Source: an uncultured Bacilli bacterium
GTDB lineage: Bacteria; Bacillota_I; Bacilli_A; RF39; UBA660
Assembly (NCBI GenBank): GCA_910584085.1
Contig: CAJTZY010000001.1
Coordinates: 140,678-204,677 of the forward strand
Reading direction: 5' to 3'
DNA: 64,000 bases
The translations under genes and the position numbers were made by a program. Position 1 is the first letter of the stretch. Each line of letters begins with the position of its first letter. Of the stretch, positions 1-8,929 are shown piece by piece. The notes under the pieces are model-generated. The model saw nothing but the letters and a program-made list of their open reading frames with translations. It ran no database searches and had not been told where the DNA came from.

Positions 1-2
1 GA

Positions 3-752
3 AAACAATTATTAGAAAAATATTGGGAAGAAACTAGACGACTAATTACATCAATATATAGTATAGAATATCTTGATATAGAGTTTAATAAAGAAGATTT
101 CATAGGATATATAAATGAAATAAACAGTAATATATGGAAGGAAGAATTTAATAAGCACGCAAAAAACAAAATAAAAATAGATGATGAATATAAAAATAAG
201 CTATTAGAATATTTAGCAATTAAACATTGTGATTTAAAGGAAAAATTAAGCAAACATGGATTTGAGATATATTTAAATGAAGAACTAGAAAAAACAACAA
301 GTGAAATACTAAAAAATATGGATAAGATTATATATCAATACAAAAAATGTGATGAAGAAAGTACCATTGATTTAAATTTCATGCTTGGAGATACAGAATT
401 TATTGGTGGCAAAAAATTTTACAAAGAAATTCATATAAATTTGTATGAACCAATATATAATTTATTATCGGATATTAGGGAAGAAATATTTCATTTTAAT
501 CTTTACCTTAATAATGAAGGAAATAAATCAATTGTGCTAGAAAAAATATTGAATCTACAAAATAAGATTTTTATAGTAGAGGAAAGCAAAGAAGGAATAA
601 CTATATTTAATTCCTTTAATGATAAAATGCATAGTAATTTAGAATTATTTAGATCAAAGATTTACAATGTGAAACCCATTCAAAATGAAATTCATCCAGT
701 TTTATTCATTATGCGTAAGAAATATAGAAACATAACAAAAAAATTTAGGTAG
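3..752 (+). CDS. Unknown protein, 5'-truncated by the window edge
   Basis: The reading frame is open from base 3 to the stop at 750-752, so an internal Met at 318 is unlikely to be the true start and the gene begins before the window. About 249 codons are visible. The product is Lys/Glu/Asn-rich and looks mainly helical, with no signal peptide, membrane segment or catalytic motif I can name. The stop is followed by an 11-bp direct repeat and a non-coding stretch up to the Fic gene. The function is unknown. Only the frame and the missing 5' end are certain. Confidence 0.6.
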   Translation, partial: KQLLEKYWEETRRLITSIYSIEYLDIEFNKEDFIGYINEINSNIWKEEFNKHAKNKIKIDDEYKNKLLEYLAIKHCDLKEKLSKHGFEIYLNEELEKTTSEILKNMDKIIYQYKKCDEESTIDLNFMLGDTEFIGGKKFYKEIHINLYEPIYNLLSDIREEIFHFNLYLNNEGNKSIVLEKILNLQNKIFIVEESKEGITIFNSFNDKMHSNLELFRSKIYNVKPIQNEIHPVLFIMRKKYRNITKKFR

Positions 753-764
753 CATTTAGGTAGC
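743..764. repeat. Tandem 11-bp direct repeat at the end of the truncated gene
   Basis: Two adjacent copies of ATTTAGGTAGC lie at 743-753 and 754-764, across the stop codon at 750-752. Similar TTTAGG words occur near 6372 and 8740. The meaning is unknown. It could be simple slippage, or a mark of an element boundary next to the decayed-gene region. Confidence 0.6.
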
Positions 765-982
765 AAAATTTTGAAACTTTATATTTATACTTTAATTTAT
801 TTTAATCAAAATTGATAAAAAAAAATAAAATAGAAAGAAAAATAAAAATTTTAAAATTATATAAACCAAAATTTAATAGCCTTTGAAGAGTTAGCGAAAG
901 CTGGATCATTTTTGTTTTAGTTTAAATACATATTGTGTGTTAGATTTTTTAGTATAAAGTAGTATTAATCACTTGCAAAAAA

Positions 983-991
983 TGTTATAAT
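983..991 (+). promoter_or_regulatory. Extended -10 promoter of the Fic gene
   Basis: TG-T-TATAAT lies 26 bases before the Fic start codon, followed by a strong AGGAGG-type ribosome binding site. No good -35 is seen, as expected for an extended -10 promoter. The same arrangement recurs before many genes in this window. Confidence 0.6.
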
Positions 992-1016
992 ATAGGTATT
1001 AGGAGGATTAATTAAT

Positions 1017-1757
1017 ATGGAAATAAATAAAATAAAAAAAGTATTAATTGAACAAAAAAATATTGGTTTATCTGGTAGTTTATATCATAAAACTCAATTA
1101 GATTTTGCATATAATACAAATCATATTGAGGGATCTACAATAACGCCTGATGAAACAGCAAGTATTTATGATACAGGAACTATTTTAACAAGCAAAGATA
1201 AAGTTATTGTTTTAAAAGATGCTACCGAAACAAAAAATCATTTTACTTTATTTAAATATATGTTAGACACTATTGATGATAAATTATCTGAAGATATGAT
1301 AAAAAAATTTCACTTTATTTTAAAAGAAGGGACTTTAATCGATAGTGAAAAAGAATGGTTTAATGTTGGAGAATATAAAAAGAAGAATAACTTTGTTGGT
1401 AGTATTACTACATCTTTACCAAATAATGTAGAAAGTGATATGAAAGATTTATTAGAATGGTATGGTAAAATAGATAAAAAGAGGGTTGAGGATATAATAG
1501 AATTTCATGTCAGATTTGAGAAAATTCATCCTTTTCAAGATGGAAACGGTCGTGTAGGAAGAATGATAATGTTTAGAGAATGCTTATATAATGATATAAT
1601 GCCTTTCTTTATTGAAGATAGTAATAAAGATTTCTATATAAGGGGTATTAAAGAATATCAAACTAATAATGAAAAAAGATATTTAATTGACACTTGTTTA
1701 AATAGTCAAGACAATTATGAAAAAATGGTTAATTACTTTTTAGAAGAAAGTGAATAA
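1017..1757 (+). CDS. Fic/DOC family protein
   Basis: The 246-residue product carries the Fic signature HPFQDGNGRVGR in its C-terminal half. Its histidine is the catalytic base and its Asn-Gly-Arg loop binds nucleotide phosphates. Fic enzymes usually transfer AMP from ATP to a Ser, Thr or Tyr hydroxyl of a target protein. An N-terminal segment containing NHIEGST resembles regions found ahead of the core in stand-alone Fic proteins, and an inhibitory helix there is possible. AGGAGG lies 9 bases before the ATG. It sits in a degenerate accessory region and is followed by a broken small gene, so its partner, if any, may be lost. The target is unknown. Confidence 0.9.
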   Translation: MEINKIKKVLIEQKNIGLSGSLYHKTQLDFAYNTNHIEGSTITPDETASIYDTGTILTSKDKVIVLKDATETKNHFTLFKYMLDTIDDKLSEDMIKKFHFILKEGTLIDSEKEWFNVGEYKKKNNFVGSITTSLPNNVESDMKDLLEWYGKIDKKRVEDIIEFHVRFEKIHPFQDGNGRVGRMIMFRECLYNDIMPFFIEDSNKDFYIRGIKEYQTNNEKRYLIDTCLNSQDNYEKMVNYFLEESE

Positions 1758-1857
1758 TAATTAAATGACATTATGACATTAAACTTTGCTAGGGGTATAG
1801 TAAAAATAAATGTCATTAATGTCATAAAAATAGACAAATATGTAATGGAAAAAGAAA

Positions 1858-2061
1858 ATGAATATAGAAAGTATAGAAAAACTAGGAATTAATGCTAATT
1901 TAATAGATAAATTTTTATGGAATATAGGTAATGAATTTTGTAATAGAAATACTTGAATCCATTGTTCATTATATGATGATTGTAAAACAAAAATAGATTG
2001 GATATTGTTGCTACTATGTAATTTATATGATTTTAAAAGGAGAATAGAAGTTAATGAATAA
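1858..2061 (+). pseudogene. Small gene interrupted by an in-frame TGA
   Basis: From the ATG at 1858 a frame runs 32 codons to TGA at 1954-1956 and then stays open for another 34 codons to TAA at 2061. The downstream part has a cysteine-containing segment (HCSLYDDCKTKIDW) and overlaps the start of the Nudix gene by 8 bases (ATGAATAA). Such coupling suggests a once-intact operon member. The TGA lies where a Trp codon would be plausible, but neighbouring genes use TGG for Trp and TGA as stop, so I read this as a nonsense mutation. The family is not recognised. Confidence 0.45.
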
Positions 2062-2500
2062 AAAAATAAGAAAAGCAATTAGAACATTCTTAATAAAAGA
2101 CGATGATGTTATTGTCATTAAATATAAAACTGAAAAAAATAAAAATTATTATGATATTCCTGGTGGAAAAATTGAAACCAATGAAACATCTATTGATGCT
2201 TCAATCAGAGAATTTAAGGAAGAAACAGGAATTGATATTTTAAGACAGAAATATAAAGGAAATGTTATTATAGAGTATCCTAATATAATCTTTGATTTTG
2301 ATATATATTTAGTTGAAGAATTTAGTGGTATTCCAAAAGAGTTTAAAGAAAATTATTCTATGTGGATAAATATAGATCAATTATTTAATGAATTTAAAAA
2401 ATTTCCAAGTATAGAAATATTAAAATACTTAAAAGAAGATAGTATTAATTTAAAAATATATTCTGATGAAAATCACAATATAGTAAAATTAGAAAAATAG
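2054..2500 (+). CDS. Nudix hydrolase
   Basis: The 148-residue protein has a full Nudix box: GGKIETNE, then seven residues, then REFKEETGI. Its glutamates bind the divalent metal used to hydrolyse a nucleoside diphosphate linked to another group. The substrate cannot be read from sequence. The N-terminus starts directly with the beta strand of the Nudix fold, so the protein has a single domain. It starts inside the last codons of the preceding broken gene, and an AAAGGAG-type site lies 5' of the ATG. Degenerate coding sequence follows it. Confidence 0.9.
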   Translation: MNKKIRKAIRTFLIKDDDVIVIKYKTEKNKNYYDIPGGKIETNETSIDASIREFKEETGIDILRQKYKGNVIIEYPNIIFDFDIYLVEEFSGIPKEFKENYSMWINIDQLFNEFKKFPSIEILKYLKEDSINLKIYSDENHNIVKLEK

Positions 2501-2510
2501 AAGGAATATC

Positions 2511-2798
2511 ATGATGAAAATGTAGATATTGTGATGTTAAAATTAGAAAATATAATACCTGAAATATTTCATTACATTGAAAATAATAAATTGCCAGAGC
2601 ATTCAAAAAATTTGGTAGCAGATATTTAAAGACAATCGAAAATAAACATTTTGGTACTGGTGTAAAAGATATTAATGAAGAAAAAGAATTTATTGAAGAA
2701 AATAAATTAAATGACTCAGAAATAACTATTACTAAAAACCATACTTTTTTATTAAAGATCCTAATGGAAATTATAGAAGAAGATTAAAAATAGATTAA
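2511..2798 (+). pseudogene. Frameshifted remnant of an unrecognised gene
   Basis: Protein-like stretches appear in three successive frames here: one ending near 2628, one containing KHFGTGVKDINEEKEF, and a tail KDPNGNYRRRLKID that ends at 2798. The frame changes and the early stop (2523) show decay. The family is not identified. It may once have been co-transcribed with the Nudix gene. Confidence 0.45.
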
Positions 2799-2831
2799 TA
2801 TTATTTAGATTATTTTGATAGGAGGTTTGAA

Positions 2832-3557
2832 ATGAGAGTAGCTACTTGGAATATTGGAGAAGATGAAAGAAATGATGATGGTAAATTAACTATAGATTCT
2901 TACAACCATATTATAAATACAATAAAGGAAGAGAATATTGATGTTTTATGTTTGCAAGAAGCCATTATTAAATCAAATTATTTACCATCGATAGCAAGTT
3001 ATATTAAAGAAAATACTGATTTAAAGTACATAATTGAATATGAACTTAGTGATTCCCATATAAATATTGGTTCAAAAATGGGAGTTGTTATCTGTTCAAA
3101 ACATGAAATAAAGAATTATAAAATGGTTAAGTTAGATAATCCTAATCTTATTTATTCTGTTAATGAAAATAAGACTTATTATTCACACGATAAAGGTTTT
3201 ATTATTGCTAATATTAAAGAGTTTAGTATTATTAGTGGGCATTGTTTACCCTTTCATGTATTTAAAAAAAATCCACTAGATTATTTAGAAATATTTAAAA
3301 AAATAGAAGAGGAATTTATTAAATCATATAACTTAAATAATAATATTATACTTTGTGGTGATTTCAATTATGATAATGTTAATCAATTATTTCCTAATAT
3401 AATGAAAAGCTGTATTGATTTAATAGATTGTCCTACTAGAAAAGATAAACAATTAGACCATTTTATTATTGGCAATAAGTTAAAATGTACTTATAAAAAT
3501 ATCAATAGTAGTATTTTTGATCATAAACTAGGAATTTTTGATGTAAATGTTAGTTGA
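2832..3557 (+). CDS. Endonuclease/exonuclease/phosphatase (EEP) family protein
   Basis: The 241-residue protein opens with MRVATWNIGEDE, then has DVLCLQEA, GDFNYDN and a terminal DHKLGIFDV. These match in order the conserved Asn, metal-binding Glu, catalytic Asp/Asn pair and Asp-His of the EEP (DNase I-like) fold, so it should be an Mg2+-dependent phosphodiesterase. Whether it cuts nucleic acid, a nucleotide or a phospholipid is not visible. There is no signal peptide. GGAGG lies 8 bases before the ATG. A long non-coding stretch follows. Confidence 0.85.
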   Translation: MRVATWNIGEDERNDDGKLTIDSYNHIINTIKEENIDVLCLQEAIIKSNYLPSIASYIKENTDLKYIIEYELSDSHINIGSKMGVVICSKHEIKNYKMVKLDNPNLIYSVNENKTYYSHDKGFIIANIKEFSIISGHCLPFHVFKKNPLDYLEIFKKIEEEFIKSYNLNNNIILCGDFNYDNVNQLFPNIMKSCIDLIDCPTRKDKQLDHFIIGNKLKCTYKNINSSIFDHKLGIFDVNVS

Positions 3558-4203
3558 AAAATATGACTTACAAGGTTTAAATGAGGAATAAATTTAAAAT
3601 ATATTAGTGGTATTTAATTCAACCACACAATCAACCATCAAAATAAGAGATTTTTATTTTAAAGTTATAAACTTATATAAACTTTTGTAAATTAAAACTC
3701 TTTGAAAATAAAGGGCTTGTTAATATAAAAAATAAAATAGTACGTGATTTAAGTTTGATCCCTGAAGGAGCCTTATGGCCCCATTTTTGTTTATATAAGT
3801 TTAAAAAAAATTTATTATAGAATTTATAAAGTTTATAAAAACTTAATTTCATTTTAATTAATTTAAGTATTCTTGGTAGTTTTAAAAACTAAAAATTAAC
3901 CTAATTATACCATTCAATCAATCGCATTCAATAATATCATTTAAAATATATTTTTACCACACATCATGCTAATACAAAAATACATGATGATTTATTTGAA
4001 TAAAACAATATGAAGTGTGATATTTAAAATTGCATCTTAAAGAAATGATTATAAAATTATGGCACAAAATAAAAAAATATGATAGTGAACTTATTGAAAT
4101 GCTAAATTTATATGATTACAAAAATACAATGAAATAGATAAAATAAATAATCAAGATTAGTAGCCGTAAAGCTAATTTTGCATACCTTATTATAGGTGAT
4201 AAT
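3558..4203. other. Non-coding stretch with terminator and a small coding remnant
   Basis: No intact gene is seen in these 646 bases. A hairpin terminator lies at 3768-3790. Around 4028-4138 there is a short frame rich in Lys, Leu and Tyr that ends with a TAG; it looks like the tail of a lost gene. The last bases before dapF hold its ribosome binding site (AGGTGAT). Confidence 0.5.
3768..3790 (+). terminator. Hairpin terminator (GGAGCC-TTAT-GGCCCC)
   Basis: GGAGCC at 3768-3773 pairs with GGCCCC at 3778-3783, with one A-C mismatch, across a TTAT loop, followed by ATTTTTG. A near-identical, fully paired copy occurs at 6509-6530. Confidence 0.65.
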
Positions 4204-5058
4204 ATGAATTTTCAAAAAATGCATGGCTTAGGAAATGACTATATATTTATAGATAATTTAGATGAACAAAGTTTGGATATTAAGCCATATATAAGTAAGT
4301 TATGCAATAGAAATACTGGAATAGGTTCTGATGGAGTAGTAATAATGGAAAAAAGTAATAAAGCGGATTGTTTTATGCGAATATATAACTCAGATGGGTC
4401 AGAAGCAGAAATGTGTGGTAATGCAATAAGATGCGTAGCACTTTATCTATATGAAGAAAAAAATATAAAAGGGCCAGAATTAAAAATAGATACATTAAGT
4501 GGCATAAAGGATATAACATTAAATATAAACAATACAACAAAAGAAATTGAAACAGTAAGGGTAAATATGGGATCCCCTAGCTTTAAAGGGAGTATTATTG
4601 GAATTGATCCCAAAATAAACAATTATATTAATAGACCAATTATAATAAATGGGACAACTCTAGATGTAACAATATTATCAATGGGAAATCCACATACAGT
4701 AGTATTTGTAGATGATATTGAAAAAGTGGATATAAATAAATTAGGGCCAAGTATAGAAAATCATGATATGTTTAAAAGTAGAACAAATGTAGAGTTCGTA
4801 GAAATTATGGATAGATTTAGAATAAAGATGAGGGTTTGGGAAAGAGGTAGTGGAGAAACGCTAGCATGTGGGACAGGTGCTTGTGCTGCAGCAGTTGCGG
4901 CTACTATCACAAATAGGACAAATAATACAGTAGATATTTATATGAAAAATGGAGTGTTAAAAGTTTACTGGGACTTTGACTATACAAATAATGTATACCT
5001 TACAGGTACAGTAAACAGTGTATATACGGGAAAAATTAAATTAAAAACAATTAAGTAA
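4204..5058 (+). CDS. dapF: Diaminopimelate epimerase
   Basis: The 284-residue product starts MNFQKMHGLGNDYIF and carries the two active-site cysteine motifs of DapF, EMCGNAIRC and LACGTGACAAA. It interconverts LL- and meso-diaminopimelate, without a cofactor, for lysine and peptidoglycan synthesis. Length and both halves of the duplicated fold match the family. It stands alone here, with no other lysine-pathway gene in the window, and the flanks are decayed genes. A start at 4204 with GGTGAT just upstream is clear. Confidence 0.95.
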   Translation: MNFQKMHGLGNDYIFIDNLDEQSLDIKPYISKLCNRNTGIGSDGVVIMEKSNKADCFMRIYNSDGSEAEMCGNAIRCVALYLYEEKNIKGPELKIDTLSGIKDITLNINNTTKEIETVRVNMGSPSFKGSIIGIDPKINNYINRPIIINGTTLDVTILSMGNPHTVVFVDDIEKVDINKLGPSIENHDMFKSRTNVEFVEIMDRFRIKMRVWERGSGETLACGTGACAAAVAATITNRTNNTVDIYMKNGVLKVYWDFDYTNNVYLTGTVNSVYTGKIKLKTIK

Positions 5059-5221
5059 AATTTATTGACATTTAATTTATTTAATAATATGATTATGTTA
5101 GCGTTATAGCAATATTGCGTGTTATTTTTATCAAATAAAATGTTAGAGTACATTAATCAAAATTATAAAAATTCTAGTATTTTATATAAATAATGTTAAA
5201 ATAATATGTGAGGTGTTAAAA

Positions 5222-5671
5222 ATGACTGACGAACAATACATTGATATTGCAATAGAAATATCTAGAAATGCACAATATCCCTATGGTGCTATAGTAGTAA
5301 AAGATGGAAATATTATTGGTAGAAGTGATGATAGTACATTAATGGAAACAAGCATGTATTCTCATGCAGAATTAGAGGCAATAGAGAGTGCATCTAAAAA
5401 TAAAAATTTATATGGAGATTTAAAAGGTTCAACAATGTATGTATCTTGCGAACCTTGTATGATGTGTATGGGAGCAATTCTTTATGAAGAATTTGGTAAA
5501 TTAGTTTATGCAGCAACATTGCAAGATAGTAATGATAATTATTGCCCTGAAATCATAACTAATATAGACGAACTTGCAAAATATTCTAAAAATAAATTGG
5601 AAATAATAAAGGAATTGCATAGAGATAAAGCCGTAAATATAATTAAAGAAAGGAGCATAAATAATGAATAA
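5222..5671 (+). CDS. Nucleoside/cytidine-type deaminase
   Basis: The 149-residue protein has the zinc deaminase motifs HAELEAI and CEPCMMCMGAI, in which His and two Cys bind Zn2+ and Glu is the proton shuttle. The layout is that of the CMP/dCMP, guanine and tRNA-adenosine deaminase superfamily. The substrate is not certain; a second, more guanine-deaminase-like paralogue lies at 29182. The ATG at 5222 is preferred over an upstream in-frame start because GAGGTG lies 6 bases before it. Its last codons overlap the start of an SDR pseudogene by 8 bases. Confidence 0.85.
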   Translation: MTDEQYIDIAIEISRNAQYPYGAIVVKDGNIIGRSDDSTLMETSMYSHAELEAIESASKNKNLYGDLKGSTMYVSCEPCMMCMGAILYEEFGKLVYAATLQDSNDNYCPEIITNIDELAKYSKNKLEIIKELHRDKAVNIIKERSINNE

Positions 5672-6129
5672 TAAAGTTGTATTAGTAACAGGTAGTTCAA
5701 GGGGGATTGGAAAAGCCACTATTATAGAAAGGGTTATAATGTAGTAATTAACTATATTGAAAGCGATATTGAAGCAAAAAAACTAAAAGAAGAGGTAGAA
5801 AATAAGTATAAAGTAAAGGCCTTAGTAATTAAAACAGATGTATCAAAAAAAATTGAAGTTAAAAATATGTTAGAGCAAATTATAAATGAATTTTGACATA
5901 TCGATGTATTAGTAAATAATGCTAGTATCGTTTATGATAGAAGCTTTGAAGAAATTACAATTGATGAATTTAAGAGAACATTAGAAGTAAATGTTATAGG
6001 CGCATTTATTACATCAAGAGAAGTTTCAAAATATATGAAAGAAGGAACTATTGTAAATGTTCTTTTACAAATGGCACAAAAACAATATCACCAGAATGTT
6101 TAGATTACAATATTTCTAAGGTAGGATTA
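5664..6129 (+). pseudogene. Broken short-chain dehydrogenase/reductase (SDR)
   Basis: The N-terminus has the Rossmann motif TGSSRGIGKAT, then loses frame near 5720. In the next frame it continues with NVVINYIESD and DVLVNNAS, the NNAG-like SDR motif. An in-frame TGA (5895-5897) replaces the Gly of the usual FGHIDV. Another frameshift near 6060 precedes a stretch where the Tyr-x-x-x-Lys active site should be; the visible remnant is DYNISK. Coding similarity then stops and SET-domain sequence begins. This is a decayed, recombined gene. Confidence 0.8.
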
Positions 6130-6366
6130 CATGGCAAAATTACATTTGTAGCAATGAGAGATATAGAGAGGGATGAAGAACTAACTGTTGATTATGCCTT
6201 TATAGATAATGAAGATTATTCATTTAAATGTACTTGTGGTTCATAAAATTGACGCGGAGTAATTACAGGATTTGATTGAAAAATTAAAGAATTGCAGGAT
6301 AAATATTATAATTATTTTGCACAGTATCTTAAAGATAAAATAGATCAAGAGAGAAGTAAATCTTAA
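6130..6366 (+). pseudogene. C-terminal remnant of a SET-domain protein
   Basis: In one frame, HGKITFVAMRDIERDEELTV and DYAF are followed by CTCGS, then stop codons at positions that in bacterial SET proteins read Lys, Cys and Trp (TAA, TGA, TGA), then the tail KIKELQDKYYNYFAQ up to a TAA at 6366. The order matches the end of a SET domain plus post-SET cysteines. The N-terminal part is missing and is replaced by SDR sequence, so a deletion joined two genes. Confidence 0.7.
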
Positions 6367-6508
6367 GCGGTATTTAGGTTCTAAAAATCATAAACTTTGA
6401 TAAAATATAATGGTAAATTTTAATCACAAATAAATATAAATAAACAAAAAAATAAAGGAAAATTTGACGTTTTAATTTAAAAGGGTACGAAAAAATTCCA
6501 ACCTTTAA

Positions 6509-6530
6509 GGAGCCTTATGGCTCCATTTTT
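6509..6530 (+). terminator. Hairpin terminator (GGAGCC-TTAT-GGCTCC)
   Basis: A perfect 6-bp stem (6509-6514 with 6519-6524) and TTAT loop is followed by ATTTTTG. Outer arms AACCTTTAA upstream and TTAAAGGTT downstream can extend the pairing around the T-run. It is almost identical to the terminator at 3768. Confidence 0.75.
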
Positions 6531-6695
6531 GTTTGTTTTAAAGGTTTAGTATTCGATATTTAGTCGATTTTAGATGGTATAATTTATTCACCGGAAAAAT
6601 AAAAACGAACAATTCAAAGCATTAGGAGAAATTAAAACTTCATATGCAGGTATGATTTTTTTCTTAATACATACTTTTATAATGGGTGAAATATT

Positions 6696-7310
6696 ATGTA
6701 TAAATTACCAACATTAAATTACTTGTATCAAGATTTAGAACCTTATATTGATACACATACATTAGGTTTACATTATAATAAACATGAAAGAAATTACTTA
6801 AATAACTTAAATAATTTATTGATTAAAAATGGTTATGATTATAGATATAATTTAGAAGAGTTAATCTATCATATTAATGAATTTCCAGTAAATGATAGAG
6901 AAAATATTTTATTTAATTTAGGTGGAGTTTTAAATCATAATTTATTCTTTAAAAGTATTAGTCCAAAAGGAGAAAAGCCTTCTGGTAATCTAAAAGTCGC
7001 AATAGAAAATAAATATGGAAGTTATGAAGAATTTTGGAAAATTTTTAAAAATAGTGCTTTGAAGTTAGAAGGTTCAGGATATACTTTTTTAGTTATTAAA
7101 AACACTGGAGAACTAGATATTATAAATTTAAGTAATCAAAATACACCTTTGTCTTTAGGTTTTATACCACTATTTACAGTTGATATGTGGGAACATGCTT
7201 ATTACTTAAATTATAAAAATGATAAGAATAAATATTTGGATAATTATGAGACTATCTCTAATTATACAAACGCTAGTATAATATATAATAGTATTAGTCG
7301 AGCTTCTTAA
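6696..7310 (+). CDS. sodA: Superoxide dismutase, Fe/Mn family
   Basis: The 204-residue protein follows the Fe/Mn-SOD pattern: YKLPTLNYLYQDLEPYID, then HTLGLHYNKHERNYLN with the first metal His, NHNLFF with the second, and DMWEHAYYLNY with the Asp and His that complete the metal site. It disproportionates superoxide in the cytoplasm. Length is normal. A TATAAT near 6577 and GGGTGA before the ATG support a separate transcript. Whether it uses Fe, Mn or either cannot be read from sequence. Confidence 0.93.
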   Translation: MYKLPTLNYLYQDLEPYIDTHTLGLHYNKHERNYLNNLNNLLIKNGYDYRYNLEELIYHINEFPVNDRENILFNLGGVLNHNLFFKSISPKGEKPSGNLKVAIENKYGSYEEFWKIFKNSALKLEGSGYTFLVIKNTGELDIINLSNQNTPLSLGFIPLFTVDMWEHAYYLNYKNDKNKYLDNYETISNYTNASIIYNSISRAS

Positions 7311-7621
7311 AAATTTTAAATAAATTAAGAAAAGATGTAAATGTCCATGATTTAGCTATATATTTTTTCTAGTCGTTATAGAAACCCTTGAAAGATATAA
7401 AAAGGATGATTGATGAATCTACTGTTATATAATGAAATAACATAACTAAGAAATTCAATTTAATATGGGAAAAATTGTAATTTAGATACGTTTTTATATA
7501 CATACTGTTGATATCTATATCTAATTTTTAGTATATAAAATAGAATATTTATTCTTGGATAAAGATATACATTATTAATAATATATGTTATAATACCTTT
7601 TTAAACAAAGGAGGCCTTATT
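7311..7621. other. Non-coding stretch between sodA and the next gene
   Basis: No gene-like frame is seen. The only recognisable elements are weak inverted repeats near 7385-7410 and the extended -10 promoter at 7586-7594 that belongs to the following gene. Confidence 0.5.
7586..7594 (+). promoter_or_regulatory. Extended -10 promoter
   Basis: TG-T-TATAAT lies 27 bases before the start codon at 7622, with AAAGGAGG between them. Confidence 0.6.
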
Positions 7622-8578
7622 ATGAATTCTTACAAAAGGGCACAGCTACTGGTTGAAATTTACGAAAAATATACAGATTATCAATTTATATCATCAGGAA
7701 ATGAAGAAATTGATTTATTAAGAAAGTATTTAATTCGTGATATCAGATTAGTAAATGCAATTATAAGTAGTTATTCTCAAATTGAAAATGCAGATATTCA
7801 TCTAGATTCCCCAATTTCAAAATTACTTGAAGATCATAGACGTTTCAGGGAAGATTTAGATAGGAATGTTCTTGCAGAAAATGAGTATTTAAGTGATCAA
7901 TATTCAAAAAATAAAGACATCTTTATCAGATCGGCTAATTTTTATTTAAGGGATGTATATACTAATTATGACATAGATGAAAAAACTGCCTTAGATATAA
8001 TATCAAAAATTACTGGTATTTCAAGAGAAAAATTAAAAGAAGCTAAGGAAAAGAAAACAGAACCGACTGAATTAGAAAAAAATTTAGAATCTACGATAGA
8101 TTTAGGAAGAAGAACATACAACTTTAAGACAGATACAATTTATAAGGAAATGCCTCTATTACTTAAAGACCTTAATTATGAGAGTTTAGATATCGAAGGA
8201 AAAATAAAAGCTATAGAACAAGCCCTAAAAATATATATAACGAGAGCCCTAGTTTTTCCAGGTGTAAGTGACCTCTATAGAGATTTTGAAAAGGATGTAG
8301 AAGATTTAATTCAAATAATGGCGGAATATTCTAATAATCCTAATAATGTGTGGGATGTTATAAATTATATTGTATGGATTATTGGAACACTTGGAAAAAA
8401 TTTTAATATTGTTTGGAGTGATGATTTGAATTTAAAAAATAAATTATGTATAGATACTGATAGAATGTTAATAGTTGTGCATAAAAATACTTCACCTGTG
8501 GTAGTTTTCAAAACAATTTATGAAAGGTTATTTAATATTCAATATTTAGAAAAAGGCATTAGTTTAAAAAGAAAATAA
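7622..8578 (+). CDS. Unknown 318-residue protein
   Basis: I do not recognise this protein. It is acidic to neutral, soluble by appearance, and mostly helical, with a charged Lys/Glu stretch around residues 140-155. The C-terminal segment near residues 250-270 is more hydrophobic (NYIVWIIGTLGKNFNIVW). No catalytic motif is evident. It has its own extended -10 promoter, a strong AAAGGAGG site, and a terminator 120 bases after its stop, so it is monocistronic. It directly precedes the 14-gene biosynthetic cluster, but nothing in the sequence ties it to that cluster. Confidence 0.75.
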   Translation: MNSYKRAQLLVEIYEKYTDYQFISSGNEEIDLLRKYLIRDIRLVNAIISSYSQIENADIHLDSPISKLLEDHRRFREDLDRNVLAENEYLSDQYSKNKDIFIRSANFYLRDVYTNYDIDEKTALDIISKITGISREKLKEAKEKKTEPTELEKNLESTIDLGRRTYNFKTDTIYKEMPLLLKDLNYESLDIEGKIKAIEQALKIYITRALVFPGVSDLYRDFEKDVEDLIQIMAEYSNNPNNVWDVINYIVWIIGTLGKNFNIVWSDDLNLKNKLCIDTDRMLIVVHKNTSPVVVFKTIYERLFNIQYLEKGISLKRK

Positions 8579-8929
8579 TACTAGTAAAAGACATTTTTGA
8601 TTACCAAAAGTTTAAAATTCCTATAATACATGTTAAATTAAGGATGATAACTTTTTATTTAGAATAAATTAAATTAAACAAAAAATTGTTTGTAAACCCT
8701 TGAAAGAGGGTATTTTTTTTATTAATAGATAAAAAATCTTTAGGCAATCTTTAGGCGACCACTCTAACGAAGTATAATTATTTACTATTATATTAAATAA
8801 TTCATTATTTAATAATATTTTTATATAAATTTATTTGTTAAAATGTAACTAGTATGGTAAAATAATACTTGGAGAAATTACTATAAGCTAACAATAAAAA
8901 ATATAAATAGTTGAATGGTGGTATTTGAA
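8579..8929. other. Non-coding stretch upstream of the biosynthetic cluster
   Basis: It holds the terminator at 8696-8720 and two TTTAGGC words near 8740-8756. An AT-rich stretch before 8915 must contain the cluster promoter; I could not fix its -10 with confidence (TAAAAT near 8859 is one option). No coding frame is seen. Confidence 0.5.
8696..8720 (+). terminator. Hairpin terminator
   Basis: ACCCT and AGGGT (8696-8700, 8707-8711) form a short stem with a 6-base loop followed by eight T residues. It ends the transcript of the unknown gene at 7622. Confidence 0.7.

Noticed and set aside
4140..4203. A possible riboswitch before dapF
   Set aside because: The leader is too short and shows only a weak hairpin. 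There is no lysine-riboswitch-like structure.
1858..6366. TGA at Trp-like positions in two remnants (1954, 6276), suggesting a TGA=Trp code or import from a Mycoplasma-like genome
   Set aside because: Neighbouring intact genes use TGG for Trp and end with TGA. The SDR remnant has TGA at a Gly position, and TAA also interrupts the SET remnant. Ordinary decay explains all of these.
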